A DNA stretch of 64,000 bases from Williamsia herbipolensis. Its GTDB lineage: Bacteria > Actinomycetota > Actinomycetes > Mycobacteriales > Mycobacteriaceae. Positions 38,789 to 48,111 of this stretch are shown piece after piece. The stretch covers positions 1 to 64,000 of the forward strand of contig NZ_JXYP01000014.1 in the NCBI RefSeq assembly GCF_000964005.1, read 5' to 3'. The stretch's first letter is position 1; each line of letters begins with the position of its first letter. Position numbers and translations under genes: made by a program. The notes beneath the pieces are model-generated. The model saw nothing but the letters and a program-made list of their open reading frames with translations, had not been told where the DNA came from and did no database searches.

Positions 38789-39388
38789 ATGCATCGCACT
38801 GCTCGTCGTTCCGCCGCTCGTCTGTCCGCCGTCGCGCTCGCCGGCTTGGCCGCGGTGACCGGCGTGGTGACCGCCGCCGGACCGGCGTCGGCGGCGTCGG
38901 TGACGGTGCGGTCCCCTATCGAGGCGGTCGTCGGCAGCGTCGACATCACCTCGACCACGGTCGACTACGACCGCGCCGTGGGGCGCCTCGACATCACCAT
39001 CGTCGTGCGCACCAAGGCAGGTGTCGGACGGGGTTACGGTCCGAACTATTCGGTGCTGCTCTACGGTCCGCGCAACGTCACCGGCGGCACCGGACAAGCC
39101 GTGGCGGCGATCTCGGCAATCGGTCGTCCGCTGCTCAAGGGCTTCCCGGTTCGCCCGGGCACCCCGGTTCCCGTCCCGCTGATCGTCAACCCGGTCGGCA
39201 CCGATCAGGACCAGATCGTCCAGGTCCCGACCCGGATCATCGGCAACCGTGTGGAGTTCCGCGTCACCGACAACCGGTTGAAGAACCTGCCGCTGCGCTA
39301 CTTCGACGTGCAGACGAGCCTCGACCGCAACTTCGTGGGCGGCGACTTCGCCACCACCGACACCCTCCGCGGACGCCTGCCGAACTGA
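38789..39388 (+). CDS. Secreted protein of unknown family (tandem paralogue 2)
   Basis: The 199-residue product starts at ATG 38789 and has a signal peptide cleaved near AGPASAAS (residue 35). The mature region repeats the layout of the preceding protein over its whole length, with the strongest agreement in the first VDY segment and the LPL-FDV segment at about residues 165-185. It has an extra glycine/tyrosine stretch (GVGRGYGPNYSVLLYGPRNV). No known family. A roughly 100-nt gap separates the genes. Confidence 0.7.
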   Translation: MHRTARRSAARLSAVALAGLAAVTGVVTAAGPASAASVTVRSPIEAVVGSVDITSTTVDYDRAVGRLDITIVVRTKAGVGRGYGPNYSVLLYGPRNVTGGTGQAVAAISAIGRPLLKGFPVRPGTPVPVPLIVNPVGTDQDQIVQVPTRIIGNRVEFRVTDNRLKNLPLRYFDVQTSLDRNFVGGDFATTDTLRGRLPN

Positions 39389-39402
39389 TCTCCGGCGAGA
39401 TC
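39387..39402. terminator. Hairpin between convergent secreted-protein and pmt genes
   Basis: GATCTC CGGC GAGATC is a perfect 6-bp stem with a 4-nt loop that overlaps both stop codons. Its symmetric position between convergent genes fits a bidirectional terminator, although no U-run is present on either side. Confidence 0.45.
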
Positions 39403-40999
39403 ACCGCCAGCTGGGCAGCCACATCTGCATGTTCCACATGTGCAGGGACAGTGGCGCTCCGGTGAGGATCGGCCACATCCACACGAAGTTCATGATCACC
39501 AGACCGATGTAGATCGACGCGACGATCGCACCGAGCATGCGGCGTTCCCGGCCGAACGTCGCCCATCGCCCGTCGGCGCCCAGCAGGTCACCGACGCACA
39601 GCGCCAACCCCATGATCAGGAACGGCGCCATCGCGGTGGCGTAGAAGAAGTACATCTGACGGTCGAGGTTGGCGAACCAGGGGAGCCACGCCGCGCCGTA
39701 GCCGACGATGACCACCGCGTACCGCCAGTCGCGGCGCAGGATCCACCGCCACAGACCCCACAGCAGCATCGGGAACGCCAGCCACCACATGGCGGGCGTG
39801 CCGATCAGCATCTGCACGCGGATGCATTCGCCGCCGCCGCACCGGTCGGGGCCGTTCTGCACGGCGTAGAGCATGGGGCGCAGGCTCATCGGCCACGTCC
39901 ACGGCTTCGACTCCCACGGGTGGTGGTTGCCCGCGGAGTTGGTCAGGCCCTCGTGGAACTTCAGGATCCCGGCCTCGTAGTACCAGAGCGACCGGAAGGC
40001 GCCGGGCACCCACGAGAACGGGCCGTCGTAGCCGACGGCGTTGCCGACCTCGTAGCGGTAGACCGACGTCTCACCGGCGAACCACGGCGCGAAGCTGCCG
40101 AGGTAGACCATGATCGGCACCGCGCCGAGACTGAACCCGGCCGGGATCAGGTCACGACGCAGTGTGCCGAGCCAGGGACGCTGTACGTGATAGGCCTTGC
40201 GGTTGGCGACGTCGAACCCGACCGACAGCAGCAGGAAGAACAACACGAAGTAGATGCCCGACCACTTGGTGGCGCATCCGAGCCCGAGCAGCACCGCGGC
40301 GCCGAAACGCCACCAGCGGAAACCCAACCGGGGCCCGAACGGTGAGTCGGCCATGCGGCCCTCGACCGACACCCGATGCAGCCGGGCGCGCATCTGATCA
40401 CGGTCGGCGACCAACGCCGCCATCGCACCGAGCACGAAGAAGATCTGGAAGATGTCGAGCATCCCGACGCGCGACGACACGAACGTCACGCCGTCGACGA
40501 TCATGAACACGCCCGCGATGGCGCCGATCAGCGTGGAGCGCGTGACGCGGCGGGTGAGTCGGTAGACGATGAGGACCATGACGATGCCGACGACCGCGGA
40601 CATGAACCGCCAGCCCAGCGGGGTGTAACCGAAGAGACCCTCGCCGGCGGCGATGAACCACTTGCCGACCGGCGGATGCACCACGAGCCCGTAGGCGGGG
40701 TTGTCCTCGATCCAGTTCCCGCCGGTGAGCACCTGCCAGGCCTGGGGCACGTAGTGCTTCTCGTCGAACACCGGGGTGCCGTTGTCGGTGGGGCTGGCCA
40801 GCCCCCAGAACCGGGTGATCGCGGCGATCCCGGTCAGCACCGCGGCGACGATCCATCCCCGCTTGCGGTCGTCGGCGCCGAACACCGGAGCGGGGATCGA
40901 CGGCCCGGGGCGACGGCCGAGGTCCTCCGCCGCGCCACCGTCGTCGGTCGGGCCGTCGTAGCGGTCGACCGCGTCGGTGATCGGAGGCGCGAGGGTCAC
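39401..40999 (-). CDS. pmt: Polyprenyl-phosphate-mannose protein mannosyltransferase
   Basis: The 532-residue GT39 membrane enzyme matches mycobacterial Rv1002c. It O-mannosylates secreted proteins using polyprenyl-phosphomannose. The catalytic acidic pair is in VFDEKHYVPQAW near residues 77-88. A long series of membrane helices follows, with VHPPVGKWFIA near 107 and the conserved C-terminal MWNMQMWLPSWR. The start at 40999 lies 25 nt from the divergent rsmI start. Synteny with rsmI, pabB and metG supports the call. Confidence 0.93.
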   Translation of the reverse strand: MTLAPPITDAVDRYDGPTDDGGAAEDLGRRPGPSIPAPVFGADDRKRGWIVAAVLTGIAAITRFWGLASPTDNGTPVFDEKHYVPQAWQVLTGGNWIEDNPAYGLVVHPPVGKWFIAAGEGLFGYTPLGWRFMSAVVGIVMVLIVYRLTRRVTRSTLIGAIAGVFMIVDGVTFVSSRVGMLDIFQIFFVLGAMAALVADRDQMRARLHRVSVEGRMADSPFGPRLGFRWWRFGAAVLLGLGCATKWSGIYFVLFFLLLSVGFDVANRKAYHVQRPWLGTLRRDLIPAGFSLGAVPIMVYLGSFAPWFAGETSVYRYEVGNAVGYDGPFSWVPGAFRSLWYYEAGILKFHEGLTNSAGNHHPWESKPWTWPMSLRPMLYAVQNGPDRCGGGECIRVQMLIGTPAMWWLAFPMLLWGLWRWILRRDWRYAVVIVGYGAAWLPWFANLDRQMYFFYATAMAPFLIMGLALCVGDLLGADGRWATFGRERRMLGAIVASIYIGLVIMNFVWMWPILTGAPLSLHMWNMQMWLPSWR

Positions 41000-41024
41000 G
41001 TGCTCGATCGTAGGCTGTGCGGTG

Positions 41025-41912
41025 ATGACGACGACGGATGACGCAGCGCACGAACGGTCCGATACCGGACAGACGTCTCGAAACGGGCGCGGTGTGTTGA
41101 TCCTGGCGGCGACTCCGATGGGTCAGCCCGGCGACGCCTCCCAGCGGCTGCGCGACGCGCTGCACTCCGCCGACGTGGTCGCCGCCGAGGACACCCGTCG
41201 GACGCGGTCGCTGGCCGCCGCTCTCGGGGTCGAGATCACCGGACGCATCGTCAGCTACTACGACCAGGTGGAGGCCCAGCGCACGCCGGGACTGCTCGCC
41301 GACATCGACAACGGCCTCACCGTGCTGCTGGTCACCGACGCGGGCATGCCGTCGGTGAGCGATCCCGGGTACCGGTTGGTGCTGGCGTGCGCGCAGGCCG
41401 ACCTGCCCATCACGTGCCTTCCGGGTCCGTCGGCGGTGACGACCGCGCTCGCGCTGTCGGCGCTGCCGGTCGAACGGTTCTGCTTCGACGGGTTCGCGCC
41501 CCGCAAGTCCGGTGCGCGTAAGTCGTGGCTGGCCGAACTGGTCGACCAGCCGCGCACGGTCGTCTTCTTCGAGTCCCCCCATCGGCTCGCCGACTGCCTC
41601 GACGACGCCGTCGAGGTGCTGGGCCCGACCCGTCGCGCCGCGGTGTGTCGGGAGCTGACCAAGACCTACGAGGAGGTCCGGCGCGGCCCGATGGCCGAAC
41701 TCGCCCGGTGGGCGCACGACGGCGTGCGCGGGGAGATCACCGTCGTGATCGAGGGCGCTCAACCGGTGGTGGCCGATCTGGAGACCCTCGTCGACGCGGT
41801 GGAGGCACTCGTCGCCGACGGCGCGCGACTCAAGGACGCGTGCGCCGAGATCGCCGCGCGCGGTGGTGCCGGCAAACGCGAGCTGTATCAGGCGGCGTTG
41901 GCCCGGCGGTGA
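41025..41912 (+). CDS. rsmI: 16S rRNA (cytidine1402-2'-O)-methyltransferase
   Basis: The start ATG 41025 gives 295 residues; 16 codons upstream in frame are weaker. RsmI features are LILAATPMGQPGDASQRLRD near residue 24, AEDTRRTRSLAAALG near 55, VTDAGMPSVSDPGYRLV near 90, LPGPSAVTTALALSALP near 117 and FFESPHRL near 165. It uses S-adenosylmethionine to methylate C1402 of 16S rRNA in the decoding centre. Confidence 0.92.
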   Translation: MTTTDDAAHERSDTGQTSRNGRGVLILAATPMGQPGDASQRLRDALHSADVVAAEDTRRTRSLAAALGVEITGRIVSYYDQVEAQRTPGLLADIDNGLTVLLVTDAGMPSVSDPGYRLVLACAQADLPITCLPGPSAVTTALALSALPVERFCFDGFAPRKSGARKSWLAELVDQPRTVVFFESPHRLADCLDDAVEVLGPTRRAAVCRELTKTYEEVRRGPMAELARWAHDGVRGEITVVIEGAQPVVADLETLVDAVEALVADGARLKDACAEIAARGGAGKRELYQAALARR

Positions 41913-41913
41913 C

Positions 41914-41932
41914 CGGCGGCGGTCAGCCGCCG
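41914..41932. terminator. Hairpin between convergent rsmI and pabB
   Basis: CGGCGGC GGTCA GCCGCCG is a perfect 7-bp stem with a 5-nt loop. It begins just after the rsmI stop and includes the pabB stop codon. It probably works as a shared terminator; no U-run is seen. Confidence 0.45.
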
Positions 41933-43122
41933 ACGTGGCGCAGGCCCACGATGCTCGCGGCCTTGTCGAGGCATTCCTGCCACTCCCGGTCGGGGTCGGA
42001 GTCGATGGTGATGCCGCCGCCGACGCCGAGCTGCATCGAGTTGTCCGGGGCGATCTCGACGGTGCGGATGGCGACGTTGAGATCGAGATCGCCGTCGGGT
42101 GCGACGACGCCGATCGCGCCGCAGTAGACGCCGCGGGCGTCTGTTTCCCACCGTCGCAGCAACTCTCGCGCGCGCACCTTGGGTGCCCCGGTCACCGACC
42201 CCGGCGGGAACGTCGCGTCGAGCAGTTGCGTCGTGCCCACCGCGGAGGTCACCCGCGCGGCGACGCTGGACACGAGATGCCAGACCCCCGGTGCCGGCCT
42301 GGTCACCAACAGTTCCGGCACCGTCACCGATCCCGCGACGGCCACGCGTCCGAGGTCGTTGCGGACGAGGTCGACGATCATGATGTTCTCGGCGACGTCC
42401 TTGACCGAGGTGAGCAGCGCGGCCGGATCGGTCGAGGCGGGGACGGTGCCCTTGATGGGACTCGACACGACGTCCTCACCCGTGCGCCGCAGGAAGGTCT
42501 CCGGGGAGAACGACACCACCGAGCCCCACCCGCCGGAGAGGAACGCCGCCTTGCGCGGAGCCAGCGCCGCGATGCCCGTGCGCGCCACATCGATCGCCGC
42601 ACCGCGCAGGTCGCCGCGATAGCGCGTGCAGACACACGCCTGGTAGACCTCGCCGGCCCTGATCGCGGCCAGGCAGGCGCCGATGGCCTCGTCGTGCGGC
42701 TCGCGTGGGGGAGCGGTCCACGAGGCCGTCCACGGCCGGGGTGGATCGGCGGCGGGATTCGGGGTGAGACACGCGCGAATCCAGTCGGGGCAGGGTGTTC
42801 CGGTGATCGTCCGATAGGCCCACCGGTCGTCATCGTGCACGAGCACCCCGTCGGTCACGCCTCCGACGGCCGCGGGCAGGGCGGCCTCGGCGACGCGGTC
42901 GGGGAACGACACGTGGCCGAACCACCATCCGTGCGGTCGATCCGGCGGCGCGACCCCCGCGTCGAGACGGATCGAGGGTGCGATCACCGCGGCGTGGCCC
43001 AGCCAGTCGCCGATCACCGCGGCGGGCCCGGGCCGACCCGCGAGCCGCGTCGCGTCGTCGAGTCGACCGAGCACGTCGACCGGAGCGGGCCCGGGACCGA
43101 GGTCCTCGGCCGCGTGGGTCAC
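41923..43122 (-). CDS. pabB: Aminodeoxychorismate synthase component I
   Basis: GTG 43122, 1 nt after the metG stop, gives 399 residues. Chorismate-binding features are YQACVCTRYRGDLRG near residue 180, SFSPETFLRR, the SPIKGTVP motif near 230 and IVDLVRNDLGRV near 262, with GSVTGAPKVRA and YCGAIG after. It converts chorismate with ammonia to 4-amino-4-deoxychorismate for folate; the amidotransferase PabA is not in the window. Probably co-transcribed with metG. Confidence 0.9.
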   Translation of the reverse strand: MTHAAEDLGPGPAPVDVLGRLDDATRLAGRPGPAAVIGDWLGHAAVIAPSIRLDAGVAPPDRPHGWWFGHVSFPDRVAEAALPAAVGGVTDGVLVHDDDRWAYRTITGTPCPDWIRACLTPNPAADPPRPWTASWTAPPREPHDEAIGACLAAIRAGEVYQACVCTRYRGDLRGAAIDVARTGIAALAPRKAAFLSGGWGSVVSFSPETFLRRTGEDVVSSPIKGTVPASTDPAALLTSVKDVAENIMIVDLVRNDLGRVAVAGSVTVPELLVTRPAPGVWHLVSSVAARVTSAVGTTQLLDATFPPGSVTGAPKVRARELLRRWETDARGVYCGAIGVVAPDGDLDLNVAIRTVEIAPDNSMQLGVGGGITIDSDPDREWQECLDKAASIVGLRHVGG

Positions 43123-43123
43123 G

Positions 43124-44674
43124 TCAGCTCTTGGTGTCGTACCGGGGGAACACCGGCGACGGCGCGGGCAACGTGACACCCGCGGCGAGGCGGTCGGCGA
43201 TCGAGGCGAAGGTGCGCGACTCGGCGTCGACGGCGAGGAGATCGAGGATCTTCCCGGTGGCGTCGGGCATGACCGGCTGGGCGAGCAGCGCGACGATGCG
43301 CACCACCTCGGCGCACACCCACAGCACGGTTCCGGCGCGGTCGAGATCGACCTTCACCAGCTTCCATGGCTCCTGCGCCGAGATGTAGCGGTTGGTCTCG
43401 GCGAGCACCTCCCACAGGGCTTCGAGCGCGAGATGCAGTGCCTGGTCATCGAACTCGGCGCGCACCTTCTCGAGCAGGCCGTCGGCTCGGGCGAGCAGCG
43501 CGGCGTCGTCGTCGGTGAGGGCACCGGGCGTCGGCACGGTGTGGTCGTAGTTCTTGCCGATCATCGACAGCGACCGCTGCGCCAGGTTGCCCAGCTCGTT
43601 GGACAGGTCGGCGTTGATGCGGGCGACGATCGCCTCGTGGCTGTAGGACCCGTCCTGCCCGTAGGACACCTCGCGCAGCAGGAAGTACCGCAGCGGGTCG
43701 AGGCCGTACTGCTCGACGAGGGTGTACGGATCGACGACGTTGCCCACCGACTTGGACATCTTCTCGCCCTTGTTGAACAGGAACCCGTGTGCGAACACAC
43801 GTTTGGGCAGTTCGATGCCCGCGCTCATCAGGAACGCCGGCCAGTACACGCAGTGGAACCGGACGATGTCCTTGCCGATGATGTGCAGATCGGCGGGCCA
43901 GAACCGGGCGAACGCATCGGGGTCGGTGTCCGGGAAGCCCACGCCGGTCAGGTAGTTGGTGAGGGCATCGACCCACACGTACATCACGTGATCGGGATCG
44001 CCGGGCACCGGCACGCCCCAGTCGAACGTGGTGCGCGAGATCGACAGGTCGCGCAGGCCACCGCGCACGAAGCTCGCGACCTCGTTGCGCCGCGTCGCCG
44101 GTCCGATGAACTCCGGGTGCGACTCGTAGAGCTCGAGGAGCTTGTCCCCGTATGCCGACAGCCGGAAGAAGTAGCTCGATTCCTCGGTCCACTCCACCGG
44201 TGTCCCGGTCGCGGTGGCCGTGCGGCTGCCGTCGGGCGCCACGGTGAGTTCGTCGTCGGCGTAGTAGGCCTCGTCGCGCACCGAGTACCAGCCGCTGAAC
44301 GTGTCGAGATAGATGTCGCCGTTGTCGGCCATCCGCTGCCAGATCGCCTGCGACGCCGTCGTGTGGTCGTCGTCGGTGGTGCGGATGAACCGGTCGAAGC
44401 TGCTGCCGAGTGCACGCTGCAGATCGCGGAATGCGGCGGCGTTGCGGTCGGCGAGGGCCCGGGTCTCGATGCCCTGCGCCGCCGCGGTCTGCTGCATCTT
44501 CTGCCCGTGCTCGTCGGTGCCGGTGAGGAAGTAGACGTCGAACCCGTCGAGCCGCTTGAACCGGGCGATCGCGTCGGCCGAGATGTACTCGTAGGCGTGC
44601 CCGATGTGCGGTACGCCGTTCGGGTAGGCGATCGCGGTGGTGATGTAGAACGGTGTCTTCGCTGCCGATGCCAT
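43124..44674 (-). CDS. metG: Methionyl-tRNA synthetase
   Basis: The 516-residue class I synthetase has the HIGH-type motif [16 protein letters not shown] at residues 18-33 and KMSKS in [14 protein letters not shown] near 308. The anticodon-binding helical domain fills the C-terminus. The zinc-knuckle cysteines are absent, as in the short MetG2-type enzymes of this lineage, and there is no C-terminal dimerisation domain. Confidence 0.95.
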   Translation of the reverse strand: MASAAKTPFYITTAIAYPNGVPHIGHAYEYISADAIARFKRLDGFDVYFLTGTDEHGQKMQQTAAAQGIETRALADRNAAAFRDLQRALGSSFDRFIRTTDDDHTTASQAIWQRMADNGDIYLDTFSGWYSVRDEAYYADDELTVAPDGSRTATATGTPVEWTEESSYFFRLSAYGDKLLELYESHPEFIGPATRRNEVASFVRGGLRDLSISRTTFDWGVPVPGDPDHVMYVWVDALTNYLTGVGFPDTDPDAFARFWPADLHIIGKDIVRFHCVYWPAFLMSAGIELPKRVFAHGFLFNKGEKMSKSVGNVVDPYTLVEQYGLDPLRYFLLREVSYGQDGSYSHEAIVARINADLSNELGNLAQRSLSMIGKNYDHTVPTPGALTDDDAALLARADGLLEKVRAEFDDQALHLALEALWEVLAETNRYISAQEPWKLVKVDLDRAGTVLWVCAEVVRIVALLAQPVMPDATGKILDLLAVDAESRTFASIADRLAAGVTLPAPSPVFPRYDTKS

Positions 44675-44708
44675 GGTGGGGAGAGCTTATCGGTCCACCC
44701 GTGCGGGC

Positions 44709-45620
44709 TCAGGCGCGGCGGAAGTTGGCGAACAGCTCCGAGGTGATCTGAGGCCACAGCGGCTCGGGCAGATCGTGGCCCATGCCGTCGATGAGCACCA
44801 GCTTCGACCCCGTCACCGCGTGCGCGATGGCCTTGCCGCCCGAGGGCCGCATCAGGCCGTCGGCCTTGCCGTGGATGACCACGGTCGGCGCGGTGACCTT
44901 CCGGGCGTAGCGGCGCAGGCTGCCGCTGCCCATCACCGCGGTCATCTGCCGCATCACCCCGGCCGGGTTGTGCGACCGGTCGTGGTACTCGGTGGCCATC
45001 GCCAGGGCCTCGGCGTCGCTCAGCGGGTAGGCGGGGCTGCCGATGGTCTGCATCGCCTTCGCCGATCCGGCGATGTACTGCTCGCGGGTGGCGCCTTTGC
45101 CCGGACCCGAGATCAGCGCGAGGAGCTTGCGGGGATCGGGTGGTGGGAGCAGGGCCTGCAGCGTGCTGGAGAACAGGATCGCGAGGGAGAGAACGCGCTC
45201 GGGATACTTGCCGCCGACGACCTGCGCGATCATGCCGCCCATCGACGCCCCGACCACATGGGCGCGCTCGATGCCGAGATGGTCGAGGACCCCGATGGCG
45301 TCGGCGGCCATGTCCGGGACGGTGTAGGGCACCGAGCTCCCGATGCCCAACTCGGTCTTCACCATCCGCGCGATCATCGAACCGCCGACGCGGACGCCGT
45401 CGAGGTGGGTCGACAGACCGATGTCGCGGTTGTCGAAACGGATGACCCGCAGGCCCTCGGCGGCGAGCAGCTCGCAGAACCCCGACGGCCACATGGTGAG
45501 TTGCGCGGACAGGCCCATGATCAGCAGCACCGGCGGGGCGTCGAGGTCGCCGGCGTCCTCGTAGTAGATGTCGAGGTCGCCGACGCGAGCGGTTCCGGTG
45601 CGGGTGTCGTTCCGACTCAT
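44709..45620 (-). CDS. Alpha/beta hydrolase
   Basis: The 303-residue protein has the alpha/beta hydrolase fold: oxyanion strand VLLIMGLSAQLTMWP near residue 31, nucleophile elbow VVGASMGGMIAQ near 122, acid in VIHGKADGLMRP near 249 and His in DGMGHDLPEP near 277. The family is often annotated as haloalkane dehalogenase- or esterase-like; the substrate is unknown. It lies 34 nt upstream of metG in the same direction. Confidence 0.85.
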   Translation of the reverse strand: MSRNDTRTGTARVGDLDIYYEDAGDLDAPPVLLIMGLSAQLTMWPSGFCELLAAEGLRVIRFDNRDIGLSTHLDGVRVGGSMIARMVKTELGIGSSVPYTVPDMAADAIGVLDHLGIERAHVVGASMGGMIAQVVGGKYPERVLSLAILFSSTLQALLPPPDPRKLLALISGPGKGATREQYIAGSAKAMQTIGSPAYPLSDAEALAMATEYHDRSHNPAGVMRQMTAVMGSGSLRRYARKVTAPTVVIHGKADGLMRPSGGKAIAHAVTGSKLVLIDGMGHDLPEPLWPQITSELFANFRRA

Positions 45621-45638
45621 CCGACCGACGCTAGCGGC

Positions 45639-46724
45639 TCACCGAACCGGTCGCGGGAGCGGCAACCCCTTCGACGCCAGCACCGCGCGCAGGCGGTCGG
45701 GGTAGTCGGTGATGAGGCCGTCGACACCGAGGTCGATGAAGTGGGCCATCGTCGCCGGGTCGTCGACGGTCCAGGGGATCACCGCCAGGCCGACGCGATG
45801 GGCGTCGGCGACCATCCGGGCGTCGGGGTAGGGCACGAAGCCGGCGTCGCCGATGGCGCCGTCCTGCGGGGTGCCCTGCACCGGCGAGATGGCGGTGACG
45901 CCCGCGATCGCGCGGGCGGTGCGCACCAGGTCGCCGCCGAAGTCGTCGGCGTCGAGACCGCCGAGCCACGGTGAGCGTCCCGGTTGGCCGACCTGGAGGA
46001 AGTCCTTGTTGGTCAGGGCGATCAGGGGCAGTCGGGGGTCGAGTCGGTGCATGACCCGCAGTGCGCCCCAGTCGAAACTCTCGATGCTGATCTGGCGGGC
46101 GAGGCCCGACCGGGCGATCTCGTCGTGGACGCGACCGACGAACAGTTCGCGCGGTTGGGTCTGCTCGGGTGAACCGGCCTCGACCTTCGTCTCGATGTTC
46201 ATCCGCACGCCGAACGCCCGACGCTCGTGGATGAGGTCGAACAGCTGGTGCAGTTCGAGGAGTTTCGCGCCGGGGACACGTCGCTGGTTCGGGAACTGCG
46301 GCAGCTGTCGGTAACCGCAGTCGAGAGTGCGGATCTGAGCGAGGGTGAGGTCGCGGATGTAACGGCCGACGTACGGGAACTGCGGGTCGCCGGGGGTCGC
46401 GGGCGCGGTGTCGCGGCACTTGTCGCCCGAGATCTGGCGATCGTGGGAGATCACCACCCGGAGATCGCGGGTGACCTGGGTGTCGAGTTCGAGTGTGGTC
46501 ACGCCGAGTCGCATCGCGGTGTCGAACGCCTCGAGCGTGGACTCGGTCGTCAGCCCGATGCCACCGCGATGGGCCTGCAGGTCGACGGCGCGGCGGGGTT
46601 GTCCGTGGTCACCGGGCCGGGCGTCGGCGAGGCCCGCCGTCGACGACGCGATGGTCACCGTGACGAGCACCGCCGCGAGGAGGGTCGCGCGGCGTCGCGC
46701 GGCGCGGAGGCGAGGGGAGAACAT
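45639..46724 (-). CDS. Secreted glycerophosphodiester phosphodiesterase
   Basis: ATG 46724 gives 361 residues with a basic N-terminus and signal peptide ending near AGLADA (residue 33). The GDPD core starts at LQAHRGGIGLTTESTLEAF near 49 with catalytic His and Arg. The metal ligands follow in LELDTQVTRDLRVVISHD, and the C-terminal VDGLITDYPDRL is standard. It would release glycerol 3-phosphate from glycerophosphodiesters outside the cytoplasm. It ends 18 nt before the hydrolase gene. Confidence 0.9.
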   Translation of the reverse strand: MFSPRLRAARRRATLLAAVLVTVTIASSTAGLADARPGDHGQPRRAVDLQAHRGGIGLTTESTLEAFDTAMRLGVTTLELDTQVTRDLRVVISHDRQISGDKCRDTAPATPGDPQFPYVGRYIRDLTLAQIRTLDCGYRQLPQFPNQRRVPGAKLLELHQLFDLIHERRAFGVRMNIETKVEAGSPEQTQPRELFVGRVHDEIARSGLARQISIESFDWGALRVMHRLDPRLPLIALTNKDFLQVGQPGRSPWLGGLDADDFGGDLVRTARAIAGVTAISPVQGTPQDGAIGDAGFVPYPDARMVADAHRVGLAVIPWTVDDPATMAHFIDLGVDGLITDYPDRLRAVLASKGLPLPRPVR

Positions 46725-46795
46725 GGGCGCCGACGCTAACGGCCTCCGGCCAACCCGACGCGAACCGGCGGTGACCACCGGGCGACACGCGATGG

Positions 46796-47290
46796 TCAGT
46801 GCCGTGTGCTCGGCACGGCCTTGCCGAAACAGCGACTCAGTGGACTGCTCGCGTACTCGCCGAACGCGTCGATCGGGGTGTAGCCGACGGCGATGTACAG
46901 CGCGATGGCCTCCGGCTGTCGGATGCCGGTCTCGAGCACCACGCTCGTCATACCGCGCTCGCCCGCGCGCTCCTCGAGGGCGGTGACCAGCCGGGCCGCG
47001 ATCCCGCGGCGCCGACCGTCGACGTGCACGAACATCCGCTTGATCTCGCCGCGGCCGCCGCCGATGTCGCGGAGCCCGACGCAGCCGACACCCCGGCCGT
47101 CGAGTCGGGCGACGAAGTACTCCGCGCCGGCGACGACCGGGTCGGGGGAGTAGTCGGGGTAGCGCTCGTTGAGGTCGGCGACGCACGCGGTCAGCAGTGC
47201 GACGAGGTCGGGATCGGAGGGGTCGACGAGTCGATCGATCGTCACCGACCCCGTCGCGGCGTCGGGGTCACGGGCGTCACCAGATGTCAT
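46796..47290 (-). CDS. GNAT acetyltransferase
   Basis: The 164-residue protein has the GNAT core: VGCVGLRDIGGGRGEIKRMF (beta 4), then VHVDGRRRGIAARLVTALEE (acetyl-CoA loop, residues 91-110) and LETGIRQPEAIALYIAVGYT. This pattern resembles PhnO/MarR-fused-type GNATs acting on small amines. Target unknown. It is read in the same direction as the phosphodiesterase, 71 nt upstream. Confidence 0.85.
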   Translation of the reverse strand: MTSGDARDPDAATGSVTIDRLVDPSDPDLVALLTACVADLNERYPDYSPDPVVAGAEYFVARLDGRGVGCVGLRDIGGGRGEIKRMFVHVDGRRRGIAARLVTALEERAGERGMTSVVLETGIRQPEAIALYIAVGYTPIDAFGEYASSPLSRCFGKAVPSTRH

Positions 47291-47338
47291 CGTGAGCCGA
47301 CGCTACGCGGGTGCGTGATGACGATCGGCTCGGCGTGA

Positions 47339-47926
47339 TCAGGGGAAGTAGATGACCCCGTTGGCGAACCGCTGCAGGAAGGTGTTGTTGCCCAGGCGGA
47401 TCTCGTCGCTGACAGGGAGGCCGACGGCGGAGTTGACGCCGCCCTGCGCCCGCCACTTCGACAGGATCCCGCCCCAGATCTGGTGGGCACCGGTGTTCTG
47501 CGACCAATAGATGGTGCCGCCCTGGAAGATGCTGACCCGCGCGGATCCCTGCCCGAATTCGTTGGTGACCGGGTAGCCCAATGCGCCGTTCTCCCAGTTC
47601 AGCGACGCCCACTTGCCGCGGATGGCACCGCTGATCTGGTGGGCGCGCCCGTAATCGACGCCGGCGTTCCAGTAGAACGCGGTGTTCTTGGCGAACACCT
47701 GGAACCGCCCGTTGTTGCGTGCGCGGAGTTCGGTGCTGCGCGGTCCGCCCCATTTCTCGACGCCCCCCCTCTCGAAGTACGCCTGCTCGATCCGACCGCC
47801 GACATTGATGCCGTCGATGACCGTGTCCGCGGATGCGGCGCCCGCTCCCTGGCCGACCGCGGTCATCCCCGCGATCCCCGCCGCGGTCAGAACTGCTGCC
47901 CAGCGCTGCTTCGTCGTGGTCTTCAT
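47339..47926 (-). CDS. Secreted LGFP-repeat protein
   Basis: The 195-residue product has a signal peptide ending near AGAASA (residue 33), then LGFP repeats with the patterns GGVEKWGGPRSTE, GALGYPVTNEFGQ and SAVGLPVSDEIR spaced about 50 residues apart, each followed by aromatic-rich strands. LGFP modules are common in mycolate-layer actinobacteria and are thought to bind the cell envelope. No catalytic domain is attached, so it is probably a wall-associated structural protein. Confidence 0.87.
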   Translation of the reverse strand: MKTTTKQRWAAVLTAAGIAGMTAVGQGAGAASADTVIDGINVGGRIEQAYFERGGVEKWGGPRSTELRARNNGRFQVFAKNTAFYWNAGVDYGRAHQISGAIRGKWASLNWENGALGYPVTNEFGQGSARVSIFQGGTIYWSQNTGAHQIWGGILSKWRAQGGVNSAVGLPVSDEIRLGNNTFLQRFANGVIYFP

Positions 47927-47988
47927 CGTGTTCTCCTCGGTTCTCGCATTCGGTCGGGATCGGTCGACCCCGCGGCGCGCGACGACCA

Positions 47989-48004
47989 GGTACGCCTACG
48001 TACC
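47989..48004. promoter_or_regulatory. Inverted repeat in the LGFP/phzF divergent region
   Basis: GGTACG CCTA CGTACC is a perfect 6-bp inverted repeat in the 185-bp region between divergent starts. It lies 63 nt upstream of the LGFP gene start and could be an operator. Nothing else is clear in this gap. Confidence 0.25.
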
Positions 48005-48111
48005 ATCGCGTGCTTGTTCTCACTATCGGTGTGGGTGGCGATGCGTTACAGGCGCGGACACCGCGGGTGGTCGGGTCGGTCCGTTCGGCGGCGGAACGTA
48101 GGCTCGCAGCC

